Made by a program: the position numbers and the translations under genes. Below, one piece after another: positions 8,211 to 17,586 of a stretch of 64,000 nt of DNA (the stretch's first letter is position 1; every line of letters begins with the position of its first letter). Origin of the DNA: UBA7672 sp963738625 (GTDB lineage Bacteria; Pseudomonadota; Alphaproteobacteria; Caulobacterales; Hyphomonadaceae); NCBI GenBank assembly GCA_963738625.1, contig CAVTXH010000003.1, positions 186,001 through 250,000 on the forward strand, in the 5' to 3' direction. The notes beneath the pieces are model-generated. The model was not told the origin of the DNA and searched no databases. It saw only the letters and a program-made list of their open reading frames with translations.

Positions 8211-8783
8211 ATGTCTGCAGTGACGTGGATCACCGACTTCTTCTCCAGCAATCCCTGGTCGATCTACCTGATCGCTTTGGTCATGCCCTTCGTCCAGGAA
8301 GACACGGCGGTGATCGGCGCGGCGAGCTCGGCGGCAGCCGCACATGGCCAGCCGGCGTTTCTGCTTCTCGCGACGTGGGCGGGCCTCGTGGTCAGCGATG
8401 GCTGGAAGTACTGGGCCGGCAGGCTCGCCTACAAGATTCCGATGGCCGCCAGGTTCACGGCCGATCCGCGCGTCATCGCCGCCCGCGACAAGGTTCTGAC
8501 GCGTCTTGGCCTGGCTCTGATCGTCGCCAGGTTCGTTCCGGGCACACGAATTCCGCTCAACGTCGCCTGCGGGCTGTTTCGGGTGTCCTTCGTCAGGTTC
8601 ATATTGCTGATCATGTTGTCGGCGGCGCTATACCTTGGCGTCGCCTTCGCGGTCTTTACGGTGCTTGGCGCGATCGTCGGCGAGCAGGTGCGATCCGCAA
8701 TTCCATTCGTCGTCGTGCCGCTGGTCCTGATCATGGTTGCGTTTGTCTGGGCGCAGAAGCCGGCGCGCGACCCGGCCGGCTGA
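8211..8783 (+). CDS. DedA/SNARE-associated family membrane protein
   Basis: 190 residues with several membrane helices and re-entrant loops. The central part fits the DedA (VTT) domain: an acidic loop 'VMPFVQEDTAVIGAA', 'WKYWAGRLAYKIP', and the conserved 'VARFVPGTRIPLNVACG' with its R-x-x-P-G motif. DedA proteins move lipids such as undecaprenyl phosphate or phosphatidylethanolamine between leaflets and affect envelope integrity. It sits just after the SDR gene on the same strand. Which lipid this one handles cannot be inferred. Confidence 0.8.
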   Translation: MSAVTWITDFFSSNPWSIYLIALVMPFVQEDTAVIGAASSAAAAHGQPAFLLLATWAGLVVSDGWKYWAGRLAYKIPMAARFTADPRVIAARDKVLTRLGLALIVARFVPGTRIPLNVACGLFRVSFVRFILLIMLSAALYLGVAFAVFTVLGAIVGEQVRSAIPFVVVPLVLIMVAFVWAQKPARDPAG

Positions 8784-8919
8784 AAGGCCACCAGAGCCCT
8801 CGCTCCCGCGCCATGTTTGGGTCCAGGCAAAGCGGCGGGCTTGCCGTACCATACTGATTATCGATAAGACTCCTCATCGCATGCGCGGCTGGCCGCGCCA
8901 GAGAAGAAGAGTCGAGCCC

Positions 8920-11766
8920 ATGAAGAAGCTTCGCGCCTTCGCCGTCATCCTTGCCGCCGGCGTCGCCCTCTCCGCATGCCAGCCGGCCAAGGCGCCTGCC
9001 GCCGGCGGCGCCAAGGGCGGGCTGTCCATCGCACCGCTGAACTACGAGTACCGCGAGCTGCCCAACGGCCTGCGCGTCTATGCGATGCCCGACGCCAGCA
9101 CGGCCAGCGTCTCGGTCGCCGTCTGGTACGATGTCGGCTCGAAGGACGATCCGGCCTCGCGCTCGGGCTTCGCGCACCTCTTCGAACATCTGATGTTCAA
9201 GTCGACCACCAACATGCCGCCGGAAACCTTCGACCGGCTGACGGAGGACGCAGGCGGCTTCAACAACGCCTCCACCTGGAACGACTTCACCAACTATTAC
9301 GAGACCGTCCCCGCCAACCATCTCGAGCGCGTGCTGTGGGGCGAGGCCGAGCGGATGGGCTCGCTGGTCGTCGACGACGCCAACTTCAAGTCCGAGCGCG
9401 ACGTGGTGAAGGAAGAGCTGCGCCAGTCGGTGCTGAGCCAGCCTTATGGGAAACTGTTCGCGCTCTACCTCTACCAGTCGGCTTTCAACGTGCACCCCTA
9501 TGGCCGCCCCGGCATCGGTTCGATCGCCGATCTCGACGCCGCGACCGTCGAGGACGTGCGTGCGTTCCACGCGACCTACTACCGGCCGGACAACGCCGTG
9601 CTCGTCGTCTCCGGCAATTTCGACCAGAAGCAGCTCGACGCCTGGGTCGACAAGTATTTCACCGGGATCAAGAAGCCCGATCGCCCGATCCCGCGCGTGA
9701 CGGCGGTCGAGCCCGCCCGCACGGAAGCCAAGGACCTCACGGTCTACGAACCTAACGTGCCGCTGCCTGCGGTCGTGGTGTCGTGGCCGTCGCCGGAAGC
9801 CACCAGCCCGGATACCGCCGCTATCATGCTGATGGATGCGATCCTGACGCGCGGCCAATCCTCGCGGCTCTACCAGGCGATGGTCTATGACCAGAAACTC
9901 GCAGCCGACGTCGGCTCCAACCTCGACATCACGGCCCAGCCCGGCATCTACGCGCTCTATTCCATCCTGTCGGACGGCAAGACGGCGGAAGAGGGCCTGA
10001 CCTCGCTGAAAGCCGAGATCGCCAAGATCCGCGACAACCCGGTCACCGACGCCGAACTCAACGAAGCCCGCAACGAGCTGATCACGTCGACGCTGCAGAA
10101 CCGCGAGACCTCCGACGGCCGCGCCGACGAACTCGCGCGCTCGGTCATCCTGTTCAAGGACCCGAAGGCGGCCGACGCCCTGCTGCAGAAGCTGCAGACC
10201 GTGACGGCCGCGGACATACAGCGCGTCGCCAAGTCGATCATGGACGATGCGAAGTCCGTCACCCTCCGCTACCTGCCGGAGGACTTGCAGAAAGGCGCGG
10301 CCGAGGCGGCCTTCGCCGACGCTCCCACCATACAGGCGACCAAGGTCGACATCCCGGCCTCGGAAGTCCCCACCTACACCCTGGCCGCGGAGGGCTCGCG
10401 CGTGCGGCCGCCTGCAGCAGGAGCCGCCGTCGCGGCGAAAGTCCCGGGCGCTGCCGAGAAGACGATGGCCAACGGCCTGCGCGTGATCGTCGCCACCAAG
10501 CCGGGCCTGCCGCTGGTCAGCGCCAGCCTGCGCCTGTCGGCCGGATCGGCGCTCGATCCCAAGGACAAGGCCGGCCTCGCCACCATGACCGCCGACCTTG
10601 CGACGCGCGGCACTGAGACCCGCTCGGCCACCGAGATCTCGCGCCAGATCGAAAGCCTCGGCGCATCGCTGAACGCCGGCGCCGGCGCGGATGCTACGGA
10701 CGTTTCGGTCTCGGCCCGCTCGGACAACGCCAAGGACGTTTTCGCCATTCTGGCGGACGTCGTGCAGAATCCGGCCTTCGCCGCCGAGGAGCTGGATCGC
10801 GCCAAGCAGGAAACGCTTGACGGCCTGATGGTGTCGCTGCGCCAGCCCCGCGCCATCGGCACATTCGCAATGAACCGCGCGCTCTACGGCGATGGCCCCT
10901 ATGGCGGCACGCCCTCGCCAAAATCGATCGGCGCTCTGACCCAGGAAGACATCGCCCGCTTCCAGAAAGCCAACTGGCGACCGGACAACGCGGTCCTCGT
11001 GATCGCGGGCGACATTTCGGCCGACGCGGGCTTTGCGCTGGCTGAAAGCTCGCTCGGCTCGTGGGCCAAGCCGGAAACGGCGCCGCCCGCCACGACCGCC
11101 GGAGCGGCCACGGCCAGCAAGGCCGGCGCGATCGCCATTGACGTGCCGCAGATCGGGCAGGCCGCCGTCTTCCTGGGCCGCACCGGCCCGGCGCGCACGG
11201 CGGCGGACTATTTCCCGACCCTGGTCGCCAACAACGTGCTCGGCGGCGGCTATTCGGCCCGGCTCAATGCGGAGATCCGCATCAAGCGCGGCCTCTCCTA
11301 CGGCGCCAACGCCAGCCTTGCCTCGCGCAAGGAGGGTGCGCCGATCGTTGCTGTGGCCCAGACCCGCAACGACGCCGTGCCGCAGGTGATCGACCTGATG
11401 GCGGCGGAGTTCAAGCGCCTGGGCGATCAGCCAATCCCCGCCGCCGAACTCGACGCCCGCAAGGCTGTGCTGATCGGCGGCTTCGGGCGTTCGGTTGAAA
11501 CAACAGGCGGGCTTGCCGGCCAGCTCTCGGCCCTCGCCCAGTTCGGCCTGCCGCTCGACAAGCTGCAGACCTATTCGGCGGATGTCGGCGCCGTCACGGC
11601 CGAGCAGGCCGCGGCGGCTGCGAAAGCCCACTACGATCCGGCCAACGCCTTCCTGATCGTGGTCGGCGACGCCAAGCAGTTCTGGAACGCCATCAAGGGC
11701 AAGCGCGCCGGGTTCGAGAGGATCGACATCGGCAAGCTCAATCTCGACTCGGCGACCCTGAAGTAG
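8920..11766 (+). CDS. M16 (pitrilysin/insulinase-like) zinc peptidase, lipoprotein
   Basis: 948 residues. A lipoprotein signal ends in LSAC (Cys20). The N-terminal M16 unit has the inverted zinc motif HLFEH (86-90) and the third ligand Glu in 'ERDVVKEELRQ' near 165. A second, non-catalytic M16 half begins near 510 ('KTMANGLRVIVATKPGLPLVSASLRLSAG'). This is the full-length fused form that makes a clamshell chamber degrading peptides. The lipobox implies a periplasmic, membrane-anchored enzyme. ATG 8920 is chosen because the signal peptide begins there, although the frame is open further upstream. A second M16 protease is encoded at 20622-23501. Confidence 0.9.
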   Translation: MKKLRAFAVILAAGVALSACQPAKAPAAGGAKGGLSIAPLNYEYRELPNGLRVYAMPDASTASVSVAVWYDVGSKDDPASRSGFAHLFEHLMFKSTTNMPPETFDRLTEDAGGFNNASTWNDFTNYYETVPANHLERVLWGEAERMGSLVVDDANFKSERDVVKEELRQSVLSQPYGKLFALYLYQSAFNVHPYGRPGIGSIADLDAATVEDVRAFHATYYRPDNAVLVVSGNFDQKQLDAWVDKYFTGIKKPDRPIPRVTAVEPARTEAKDLTVYEPNVPLPAVVVSWPSPEATSPDTAAIMLMDAILTRGQSSRLYQAMVYDQKLAADVGSNLDITAQPGIYALYSILSDGKTAEEGLTSLKAEIAKIRDNPVTDAELNEARNELITSTLQNRETSDGRADELARSVILFKDPKAADALLQKLQTVTAADIQRVAKSIMDDAKSVTLRYLPEDLQKGAAEAAFADAPTIQATKVDIPASEVPTYTLAAEGSRVRPPAAGAAVAAKVPGAAEKTMANGLRVIVATKPGLPLVSASLRLSAGSALDPKDKAGLATMTADLATRGTETRSATEISRQIESLGASLNAGAGADATDVSVSARSDNAKDVFAILADVVQNPAFAAEELDRAKQETLDGLMVSLRQPRAIGTFAMNRALYGDGPYGGTPSPKSIGALTQEDIARFQKANWRPDNAVLVIAGDISADAGFALAESSLGSWAKPETAPPATTAGAATASKAGAIAIDVPQIGQAAVFLGRTGPARTAADYFPTLVANNVLGGGYSARLNAEIRIKRGLSYGANASLASRKEGAPIVAVAQTRNDAVPQVIDLMAAEFKRLGDQPIPAAELDARKAVLIGGFGRSVETTGGLAGQLSALAQFGLPLDKLQTYSADVGAVTAEQAAAAAKAHYDPANAFLIVVGDAKQFWNAIKGKRAGFERIDIGKLNLDSATLK

Positions 11767-11800
11767 GACTATTCGGCCTCGCATCCGTTGGGAGAATGCG

Positions 11801-12017
11801 ATGGCCGATCCAGGACAGGTGAAGCCCAACGTCCGCGAGGCCGTGCCGTTCTTCGGCGTCATGGACATGGCCGCGTCGCTGCGGTTCTACGTCGATGGCC
11901 TCGGCTTCGCGATGACCAACTCCTGGCGGCCTGATGGGCCGGATAGAGTGCGCTGGTGTTCGCTGCGGCTCGGCGACGCCTGAGGAAACCGAGTACGATC
12001 CGGCGGCGCATGGATAG
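11801..12017 (+). pseudogene. Decayed VOC (glyoxalase/bleomycin-resistance) gene with internal deletion
   Basis: The frame from ATG 11801 reads 'VREAVPFFGVMDMAASLRFYVDGLGFAMTNSW...VRWCSLRLGDA', a typical VOC N-terminus, then stops after 60 residues where about 130 are expected. One frame over, bases 11979-12017 read PEETEYDPAAHG-stop, which looks like the usual VOC C-terminus. The middle of the gene therefore appears to be deleted and the frame broken. A functional enzyme is unlikely. Confidence 0.65.
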
Positions 12018-12071
12018 TCCGACAACCGTCCACGTTTTGGCGAAACGGCCGAATTGAGCTAGTTTCCAGTC

Positions 12072-12677
12072 ATGGCAGACGATCAGCGCCCTTCCGCCAA
12101 GTCCGCGAGCATAGAGAAGCCGCATCCTGCGCGCTTCGCACCCGAGGAGTTCGATCTCCTGATCGAGTCGGGAGTCGCAGCAAAACTTGGCCGGGTGGAA
12201 CTTCGCCGGGGGGAAATCTATCGGATGAATGCGCAGCACGCTCCGCACGCAAGGATGCGGTTCAAGCTCGCACGTCTGCTTTGCGACGCAGCGGGCAAGC
12301 TCAGTCCGGATCTGGAAGTCTTGGATGAGGTAACCGTCGGATTCGGCGAATTCATGCCTCTCCCGGACATCGTCCTGTTTAACAGCCCTGTGTCCCGGGG
12401 CGCGATTCCAGCACAGGGCGTTCGACTTATCGTTGAAGTCGCAGACACCACAGCAGCGGACGATCTTGGACCCAAGCGCGATCTCTATGCCGAGGCCGGC
12501 TTGGTGGAGTACTGGGTCGTCGATATGACGTCAGCCGTCATTCTCCAGTATGCTGATCCTGTCGATGGCGCCTTCACGCGCTCCCGCACCGTCCGCCGCG
12601 GCGAGACGGTCGAGTCGCTGATCCTCGCGGGCCTGAATATCGAAACTGCCGGTCTGCCCTGGGATATCGAAGGCTAG
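12072..12677 (+). CDS. Uma2 family endonuclease-like protein (DUF820)
   Basis: 201 residues. The Uma2/DUF820 fold belongs to the PD-(D/E)XK superfamily. Its signatures are visible: 'FAPEEFDLLIESG' near the start, 'GEIYRMNAQHAPHA', 'PLPDIVLF' (acidic residue), 'VRLIVEVADTT' (second acidic residue) and 'KRDLYAEAGLVEYWVVD'. Members are widespread in cyanobacteria and some proteobacteria; the natural role is unknown. The start ATG at 12072 follows the remains of the VOC gene. Its last four bases overlap the stop of the convergent small membrane protein gene. Confidence 0.85.
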   Translation: MADDQRPSAKSASIEKPHPARFAPEEFDLLIESGVAAKLGRVELRRGEIYRMNAQHAPHARMRFKLARLLCDAAGKLSPDLEVLDEVTVGFGEFMPLPDIVLFNSPVSRGAIPAQGVRLIVEVADTTAADDLGPKRDLYAEAGLVEYWVVDMTSAVILQYADPVDGAFTRSRTVRRGETVESLILAGLNIETAGLPWDIEG

Positions 12678-12955
12678 ACCAGCGCGACGCCGCCAAATCG
12701 TACCGCCGCTGCAATGGCGAGCAGGGCGAACAGAATGATCGCAGCGGCGATCAGCATTGTGACAAGCCGGGCCTTTGAGATGCCTATCTCGGCCATAGGA
12801 TCGAGGAAATAGCTGCGAACGGTGGGCGGCTCGACAGTCTCCTTCAGGAACCAGGGCGCAAGCCGGCCTGCGATCCAGAGAGCAGTGACGGTCAAGACAA
12901 GGCTTGCAGAAAAAAGCGCAAGCGCCGGGAACACCAGATCGCCCACCCCGCTCAT
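12674..12955 (-). CDS. Small membrane protein of unknown function
   Basis: 93 residues with two predicted membrane helices (about 8-33 and 66-90) joined by a soluble loop 'APWFLKETVEPPTVRSYFLDPMAEIG'. I recognise no family. It is convergent with the Uma2 gene (4-bp overlap) and precedes the aspartate aminotransferase gene on the same strand, 100 bp away. Confidence 0.6.
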   Translation of the reverse strand: MSGVGDLVFPALALFSASLVLTVTALWIAGRLAPWFLKETVEPPTVRSYFLDPMAEIGISKARLVTMLIAAAIILFALLAIAAAVRFGGVALV

Positions 12956-13054
12956 ATCGATTCAGCCTCCAGCCCATTCCCCAGTTAGAGGTGATTCATC
13001 CCGCCACTGCCGTCAAACGTCTTATCGCCGCAACCGCACGCCGGAGCGCTTTTC

Positions 13055-14266
13055 CTATCGCTTCAGGTTCCCGCAGAAACGCTGGATGCGCCGGCAGGCT
13101 TCCTCCAGCTTTTCCGTCGAGGTTGCGTAGGAAATCCGGAAAGCCGGGCCGAGGCCGAAGGCGGCGCCGAACACCACCGCCACCTTCTCTTCCTCAAGCA
13201 GCGCCGCGGCGAACTCCTCGTCATTGGTCAGCTTCTTGCCGCCGGCCGACGTCTTGCCCATTGCGCGCGAGCAGTCCGGGTAGACATAGAAGGCGCCTTC
13301 CGGCGTCGGGCAATGCAGCTCTTCGGTCTGGTTCAGCATGCCGACGACGAGGTCGCGACGTTGTCTGAACAGCTCCTGATTGGGCTTGATGAAGGCCTGC
13401 GTGCCGTTCAGAGCCTCGACCGCCGCCCACTGCGAGATCGACGACGGGTTCGACGTCGTCTGGCTCATCACCTTGGCCATGCCCTTGATCAGCGCTTCCG
13501 GCCCGCCGGCATAGCCGATGCGCCAGCCGGTCATCGAATAGGCCTTCGAGACGCCGTTCATCGTCAACGTTCGCTCGTAGAGCGCAGGCTCGACCTGCGC
13601 CAGCGTCCAAAACTGGAAGCCGTCATAGACGAGGTGCTCGTACATGTCGTCCGTCAGGATCCATACATGCGGATGGCGCAGCAGAACGTCGGCGATCCCG
13701 CGCAGCTCTTGCCGGGTGTAAGCGGCGCCCGACGGGTTGGACGGCGAGTTGAAGATCAGCCATTTGGTCTTCGGCGTGATCGCGGCTTCCAGCGCCTCCG
13801 GCTTCAGCTTATAGTTGTCGCTGGCCTTGGCCTGCGCAAACACTGGCGTCGCGCCGCAGATCAGCGCCATCTCAGGATAGCTGACCCAGTACGGCGTCGG
13901 GATCACCACCTCGTCGCCGAAATTCAGCGTGGCGACGAAGGCGTTGTAGATCACGGGCTTGCCGCCGGGACTGACATTGATCTGCGAGGGTTTGTAGTCG
14001 AGCCCGTTCTCGCGCTTGAACTTGGCGCAGATCGCCTGTTTCAGCTCGGGAATGCCGTCAACGTCGGTGTACTTCGTCTTGCCGTCCTGGATCGCCTTGA
14101 TCGCAGCAGCTTTGACGTTGTCCGGCGTGTCGAAGTCGGGTTCGCCGGCGCCGAGGCCGATAACGTCCTCGCCCTTCGCCTGCAGCTCGCGCGCCTTCTG
14201 CGTCACGGCGATCGTGGCGGACGGCTTGATGCGCTTCAGCGCTTCAGACACAGGCACGACGGCCAT
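13055..14266 (-). CDS. Aspartate aminotransferase (class I PLP enzyme)
   Basis: 403 residues, type Ib aspartate aminotransferase. Visible signatures are 'IGLGAGEPDFDTPDNVK', 'PYWVSYPEM', 'NSPSNPSGAAYT', the PLP-lysine motif 'NGVSKAYSMTGWRIGY' and the C-terminal carboxylate-binding Arg in 'AFRISYATS'. The enzyme interconverts aspartate and oxaloacetate with glutamate/2-oxoglutarate; some alphaproteobacterial relatives also use prephenate. ATG at 14266 is preferred over the upstream in-frame ATG because AGAGAGGA lies 6 nt before it and the family N-terminus (AVVPVSEALKRI) begins there. It stands alone; the upstream 143 bp should hold its promoter. Confidence 0.92.
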   Translation of the reverse strand: MAVVPVSEALKRIKPSATIAVTQKARELQAKGEDVIGLGAGEPDFDTPDNVKAAAIKAIQDGKTKYTDVDGIPELKQAICAKFKRENGLDYKPSQINVSPGGKPVIYNAFVATLNFGDEVVIPTPYWVSYPEMALICGATPVFAQAKASDNYKLKPEALEAAITPKTKWLIFNSPSNPSGAAYTRQELRGIADVLLRHPHVWILTDDMYEHLVYDGFQFWTLAQVEPALYERTLTMNGVSKAYSMTGWRIGYAGGPEALIKGMAKVMSQTTSNPSSISQWAAVEALNGTQAFIKPNQELFRQRRDLVVGMLNQTEELHCPTPEGAFYVYPDCSRAMGKTSAGGKKLTNDEEFAAALLEEEKVAVVFGAAFGLGPAFRISYATSTEKLEEACRRIQRFCGNLKR

Positions 14267-14409
14267 GGCAGTTCCTCTCTGGGAGCTTATGCGCGGCCTG
14301 ATACGCCAATCCTGCGTCACAATGAAGAGCCGATTTCGGCGTCAACGGATTTTGTATATGTCGTTGTTTCGTCTAGGTTCGCCCGAGTCGGGACCACTCA
14401 GGAGACGGC

Positions 14410-14992
14410 ATGACCAAGGGGCGGCTGGAAGCCTTCAGCGACGGCGTGCTGGCGATCATCATCACCATCATGGTGCTGGAGCTGAAAGTCCCGCATGAGT
14501 CGAGCCCCGAGGCGCTGCTCGCGCTCTGGCCAGTGTTCTCCAGCTATGTTCTCAGCTTCATCTATGTCGGCATCTACTGGAACAACCACCACCATTTGTT
14601 CCATGCCGTCCAGCATGTCCGGGGCGGCGTGCTGTGGGCCAACCTTCACCTGCTGTTCTGGCTCTCGATCGTGCCGTTCGTGACCGGATGGATGGGCGAG
14701 AATCGATTTCGCCCGCTGGCCGGTCTTCTTTTACGGCGTCGTGCTTCTGTGCTGCGCCATGGCCTTCAACATCCTGCTGCGCTTCCTGCTGGCGGCGAAC
14801 GGCCCGGACTCCCTGCTGGCCAAGGCGGTCGGCAATGACTGGAAGGGCAACATTTCGCTGGCGATCTATGTCCTGGCGCTCGGGCTCAACTTCATCTACC
14901 CGCTGCTCAGCATCGCATGTTATGTGACCGTCGCGGTAATCTGGTTCATCCCCGACAAGCGGATCGAGAGGGTGCTGCACAACAAGCGCTGA
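14410..14992 (+). pseudogene. TMEM175-type (DUF1211) membrane protein gene with a one-base frameshift
   Basis: Frame 1 from ATG 14410 reads 'MTKGRLEAFSDGVLAIIIT', the RxxxFSD motif of TMEM175/DUF1211 potassium channels, through several helices to 'VPFVTGWMGENRF' at about 14709. The family sequence then continues in the next frame as 'ARWPVFFYGVVLLCCAMAF...' to the stop at 14992. Skipping one base near 14710 restores a single protein of about 193 residues with six helices, the normal length. Either the gene is inactivated or the base is a sequencing error. No slippery heptamer suggests programmed shifting. Confidence 0.75.
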
Positions 14993-15042
14993 GCCCGATC
15001 CGCCGCCTTGCGACGCCCATGTGATCGAACCTGGCCCCGAAC

Positions 15043-17358
15043 CTATTCCGGCGCGCCGCCCGGTCCCAGCTGCCGCGCGAGATAAACGTAGTGGAGCGCC
15101 CAGCGTTTCGAATTCAGCACTGGATCAGAATCATTGGAGTGCCCGCCGTCGGTGTTCTCATAATACAGCGCCGGGAATCCCATTTTCTGCAGCTTCGCTG
15201 CGAACTTGCGCGCGTGTCCGGGATGCACCCGGTCGTCGCGCGTGTTGGTGGTGATGTAGACTTCCGGATATTTCGCACCTTCCCGGATGTTCTGGTAGGC
15301 GGAGTACTTCGCGATGAACCCCGCCTCCGCCGCGATGCGCGGATCGCCGTACTCGCCGATCCATGACGCGCCCGGCGGCAGCTCGTGATAGCGCAGCATG
15401 TCGACCAGCGGGCTTTCGATCACCGCCCCGCCGATCAGTTCGGGATGCTGAGTCAGCGTCACCGACGTCAGCACGCCGCCGTTGGAGCGGCCATAGATGC
15501 CCAGATGCTCCGCCGAGGTGATCTTGCGATGTGCGAGATCCGCAGCCACCGCCGCGAAATCGTCGAACGCCCGCTGTCGGTTGGCCTTCAGCGCCGCCTG
15601 GTGCCAGGCCGGGCCGAACTCCCCGCCGCCCCGGATGTTGGCGAGCACATAGGCGCCGCCGCGCTCCAGCCACAGCTTGCCGAGTTCGGGTTTGTAGGCC
15701 GGCGGATAGGACACTTGGAAGCCGCCATAGCCGAACATAAGCGTTGGCGTCGACCCATCCAGCGGCGCATCTTTCAGGCGCACGACGAAGTACGGAACCT
15801 TCGTCCCGTCCGAAGATGTCGCTTCGAACTGCTCGACCACGTGCCGGGATGCATCGAACCGCTCCGGCGACTGCCGTAGGACCTCCGCGGTGATGGAGTT
15901 CGCATTGGCGAGGCTGAGTGTCGATGGCGTCAGGAACCCCTCGTGCGTGTAGAAGATGCGGCCTGTCTGCCGGCTGGCCGAACCGAGATGGATCGCGGAA
16001 TTCGCCGGCGCAGGCAGCGCCGTCTCCACCCACCCGGCGGTTTCGTCCTTGTCGCTGAACACCGACACGCGGCCGCGCACATTGTCATAAACCGACGCGA
16101 CGAGCCGGTCGTCGAACACCGCGACCTCTTCGAGGGATTGCCGCGCCGTCGGCTCGAAAACCGAGGTGTCGGCATTCGTCATGACCAGCCCAACGCCGGG
16201 CGGCGGCGGACGGAGCAGGCGCATGCCCACCGCCATAAGCGCGCCCGCGCCTACCTTCTTGATGTTGTTGGGCGCCCACGGCTCCTCGACCGTGAATACC
16301 AGCCTCGGCGCCGCATCGGCTGATCCGCCCCCCAGAGCGCCACGGATAGTGACGCGTTCCGGCAGCGCCAGCTTCACTGGTTTGCCCTCGACGATCTCCC
16401 ACGTTTCCGATCGGAACGTGTCCAGCGGCCGCGACACCAGCACCGCTAGCACTTTGCCTGCGCCATCGCGCAGAACGTAGGGGTCGACGCCATAGCCGCC
16501 ATCCTTGGCGGCGCCGCTGTAAAGCGTCTTCGCGGTTGCCAGCTCCTCGCCGCGCGCCAGCGTCTTTACGATGAACGGATAGCCGCTTTCGGTCAGCGAT
16601 CCCTCGCCGAAATCGGTTGCAACCAAGAGCGTGTCCTGGTTCAGCCATGCAAGACGATGCTTGCCCTCGGGCAGCTTGAACCCATTGCGGACGAAGCGCT
16701 TTTCCGCCGTGTCGTATTCGCGAACGACAACGGCGTCCTTGCCGCCGTCCGACAGGCTAACCAGGCAGAGCTTTTCCTCAGGCGCGAGGCAGTCTGCGCC
16801 TTTGTAGATCCAGTTCTTCTTTTCCGATTTCGCCAACGCGTCGATGTCAAGCACCGTCTGCCATTTCGGCTTGTCTTCGCGATAGCTTTCCAGCGTCGCC
16901 CGCCGCCAAACGCCGCGCACGCTTTTCTGGTCCTGCCAAAAATTGTTGATGGCGTCGCCGCGGAAATTCGGCGTCGGAATCCGGTCCTGCGCCGTCAGAA
17001 TCGCCAGCGCCTCCTTGCGGAACGCCTCATAGCGCGGGTCTTTTTCCAGAATCGCGGCAGTCTTCTTGTTCTCCTCGCGCACCCATTTCAAGGCGCGCTC
17101 GCCATTCACTTCCTCCAGCCAGAGAAAGTCGTCGCCCGACTTCACGGCTTCGGGAGACAGGTTCGCCTGCGGAGATACGACCGGCGTCGGCGCAACCGGC
17201 GCCGCGGGAGCTGGCGGCGTTGCAGACGCTGCGACAGCGGCCGCCACTACGTTTTCCTCGCCGGCTGTCTCGCATGCGGCGCAGGCCAGCAGCGCGACGG
17301 CGAAGGTGAATCGGGCTGTCAGACAGGCCAAATCTCTCTCCCTGATCTCCTCGCTCAT
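15043..17358 (-). CDS. Prolyl oligopeptidase family serine peptidase (S9A)
   Basis: 771 residues. The N-terminus (1-33) looks like a lipoprotein signal (FAVALLACAAC), followed by an Ala/Pro-rich linker. The S9 N-terminal seven-bladed propeller starts around 'DDFLWLEEVNGERALKWV'. The hydrolase domain has the nucleophile in GRSNGG (Ser625), Asp in 'TRDDRVHPGH' (708/709) and His in 'DGGHSND' (740), all of the triad. Members cleave short proline-containing peptides. Here it should act in the periplasm. The gene is divergent from the sortase-target gene. Confidence 0.9.
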   Translation of the reverse strand: MSEEIRERDLACLTARFTFAVALLACAACETAGEENVVAAAVAASATPPAPAAPVAPTPVVSPQANLSPEAVKSGDDFLWLEEVNGERALKWVREENKKTAAILEKDPRYEAFRKEALAILTAQDRIPTPNFRGDAINNFWQDQKSVRGVWRRATLESYREDKPKWQTVLDIDALAKSEKKNWIYKGADCLAPEEKLCLVSLSDGGKDAVVVREYDTAEKRFVRNGFKLPEGKHRLAWLNQDTLLVATDFGEGSLTESGYPFIVKTLARGEELATAKTLYSGAAKDGGYGVDPYVLRDGAGKVLAVLVSRPLDTFRSETWEIVEGKPVKLALPERVTIRGALGGGSADAAPRLVFTVEEPWAPNNIKKVGAGALMAVGMRLLRPPPPGVGLVMTNADTSVFEPTARQSLEEVAVFDDRLVASVYDNVRGRVSVFSDKDETAGWVETALPAPANSAIHLGSASRQTGRIFYTHEGFLTPSTLSLANANSITAEVLRQSPERFDASRHVVEQFEATSSDGTKVPYFVVRLKDAPLDGSTPTLMFGYGGFQVSYPPAYKPELGKLWLERGGAYVLANIRGGGEFGPAWHQAALKANRQRAFDDFAAVAADLAHRKITSAEHLGIYGRSNGGVLTSVTLTQHPELIGGAVIESPLVDMLRYHELPPGASWIGEYGDPRIAAEAGFIAKYSAYQNIREGAKYPEVYITTNTRDDRVHPGHARKFAAKLQKMGFPALYYENTDGGHSNDSDPVLNSKRWALHYVYLARQLGPGGAPE

Positions 17359-17586
17359 CCGTTCGAGAAGGTTACGTTTCCGCCAGAAACTAGCTCATGC
17401 CGCTGCTAGCACAACACCCGCGCGTGCGCCGCTCTTAACGCCTCGCTCCATCCCGCCACAATCGCCGCCGCGCCGCCGCAGTCGCCGCCACAACGTCACC
17501 GCGCCAGCAAACGCCGGACGACGTCACACTGTTGTGTGCGGTTCATCGGGCGCCTCAGGGGGGCGGCCACCCCGGGGATGGAACAG

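Noticed and set aside
8731..11868. Long minus-strand frame opposite the M16 lipoprotein gene
   Set aside because: It is the antisense of a clearly real M16 gene; its composition is Arg/Gly/Ala-rich and shows no domain. Such shadows are common at this GC content.
14690..14730. Programmed ribosomal frameshift in the TMEM175-type gene
   Set aside because: No slippery sequence, internal ribosome-binding-like stimulator or stop codon lies at the shift point; mutation or base error is simpler.
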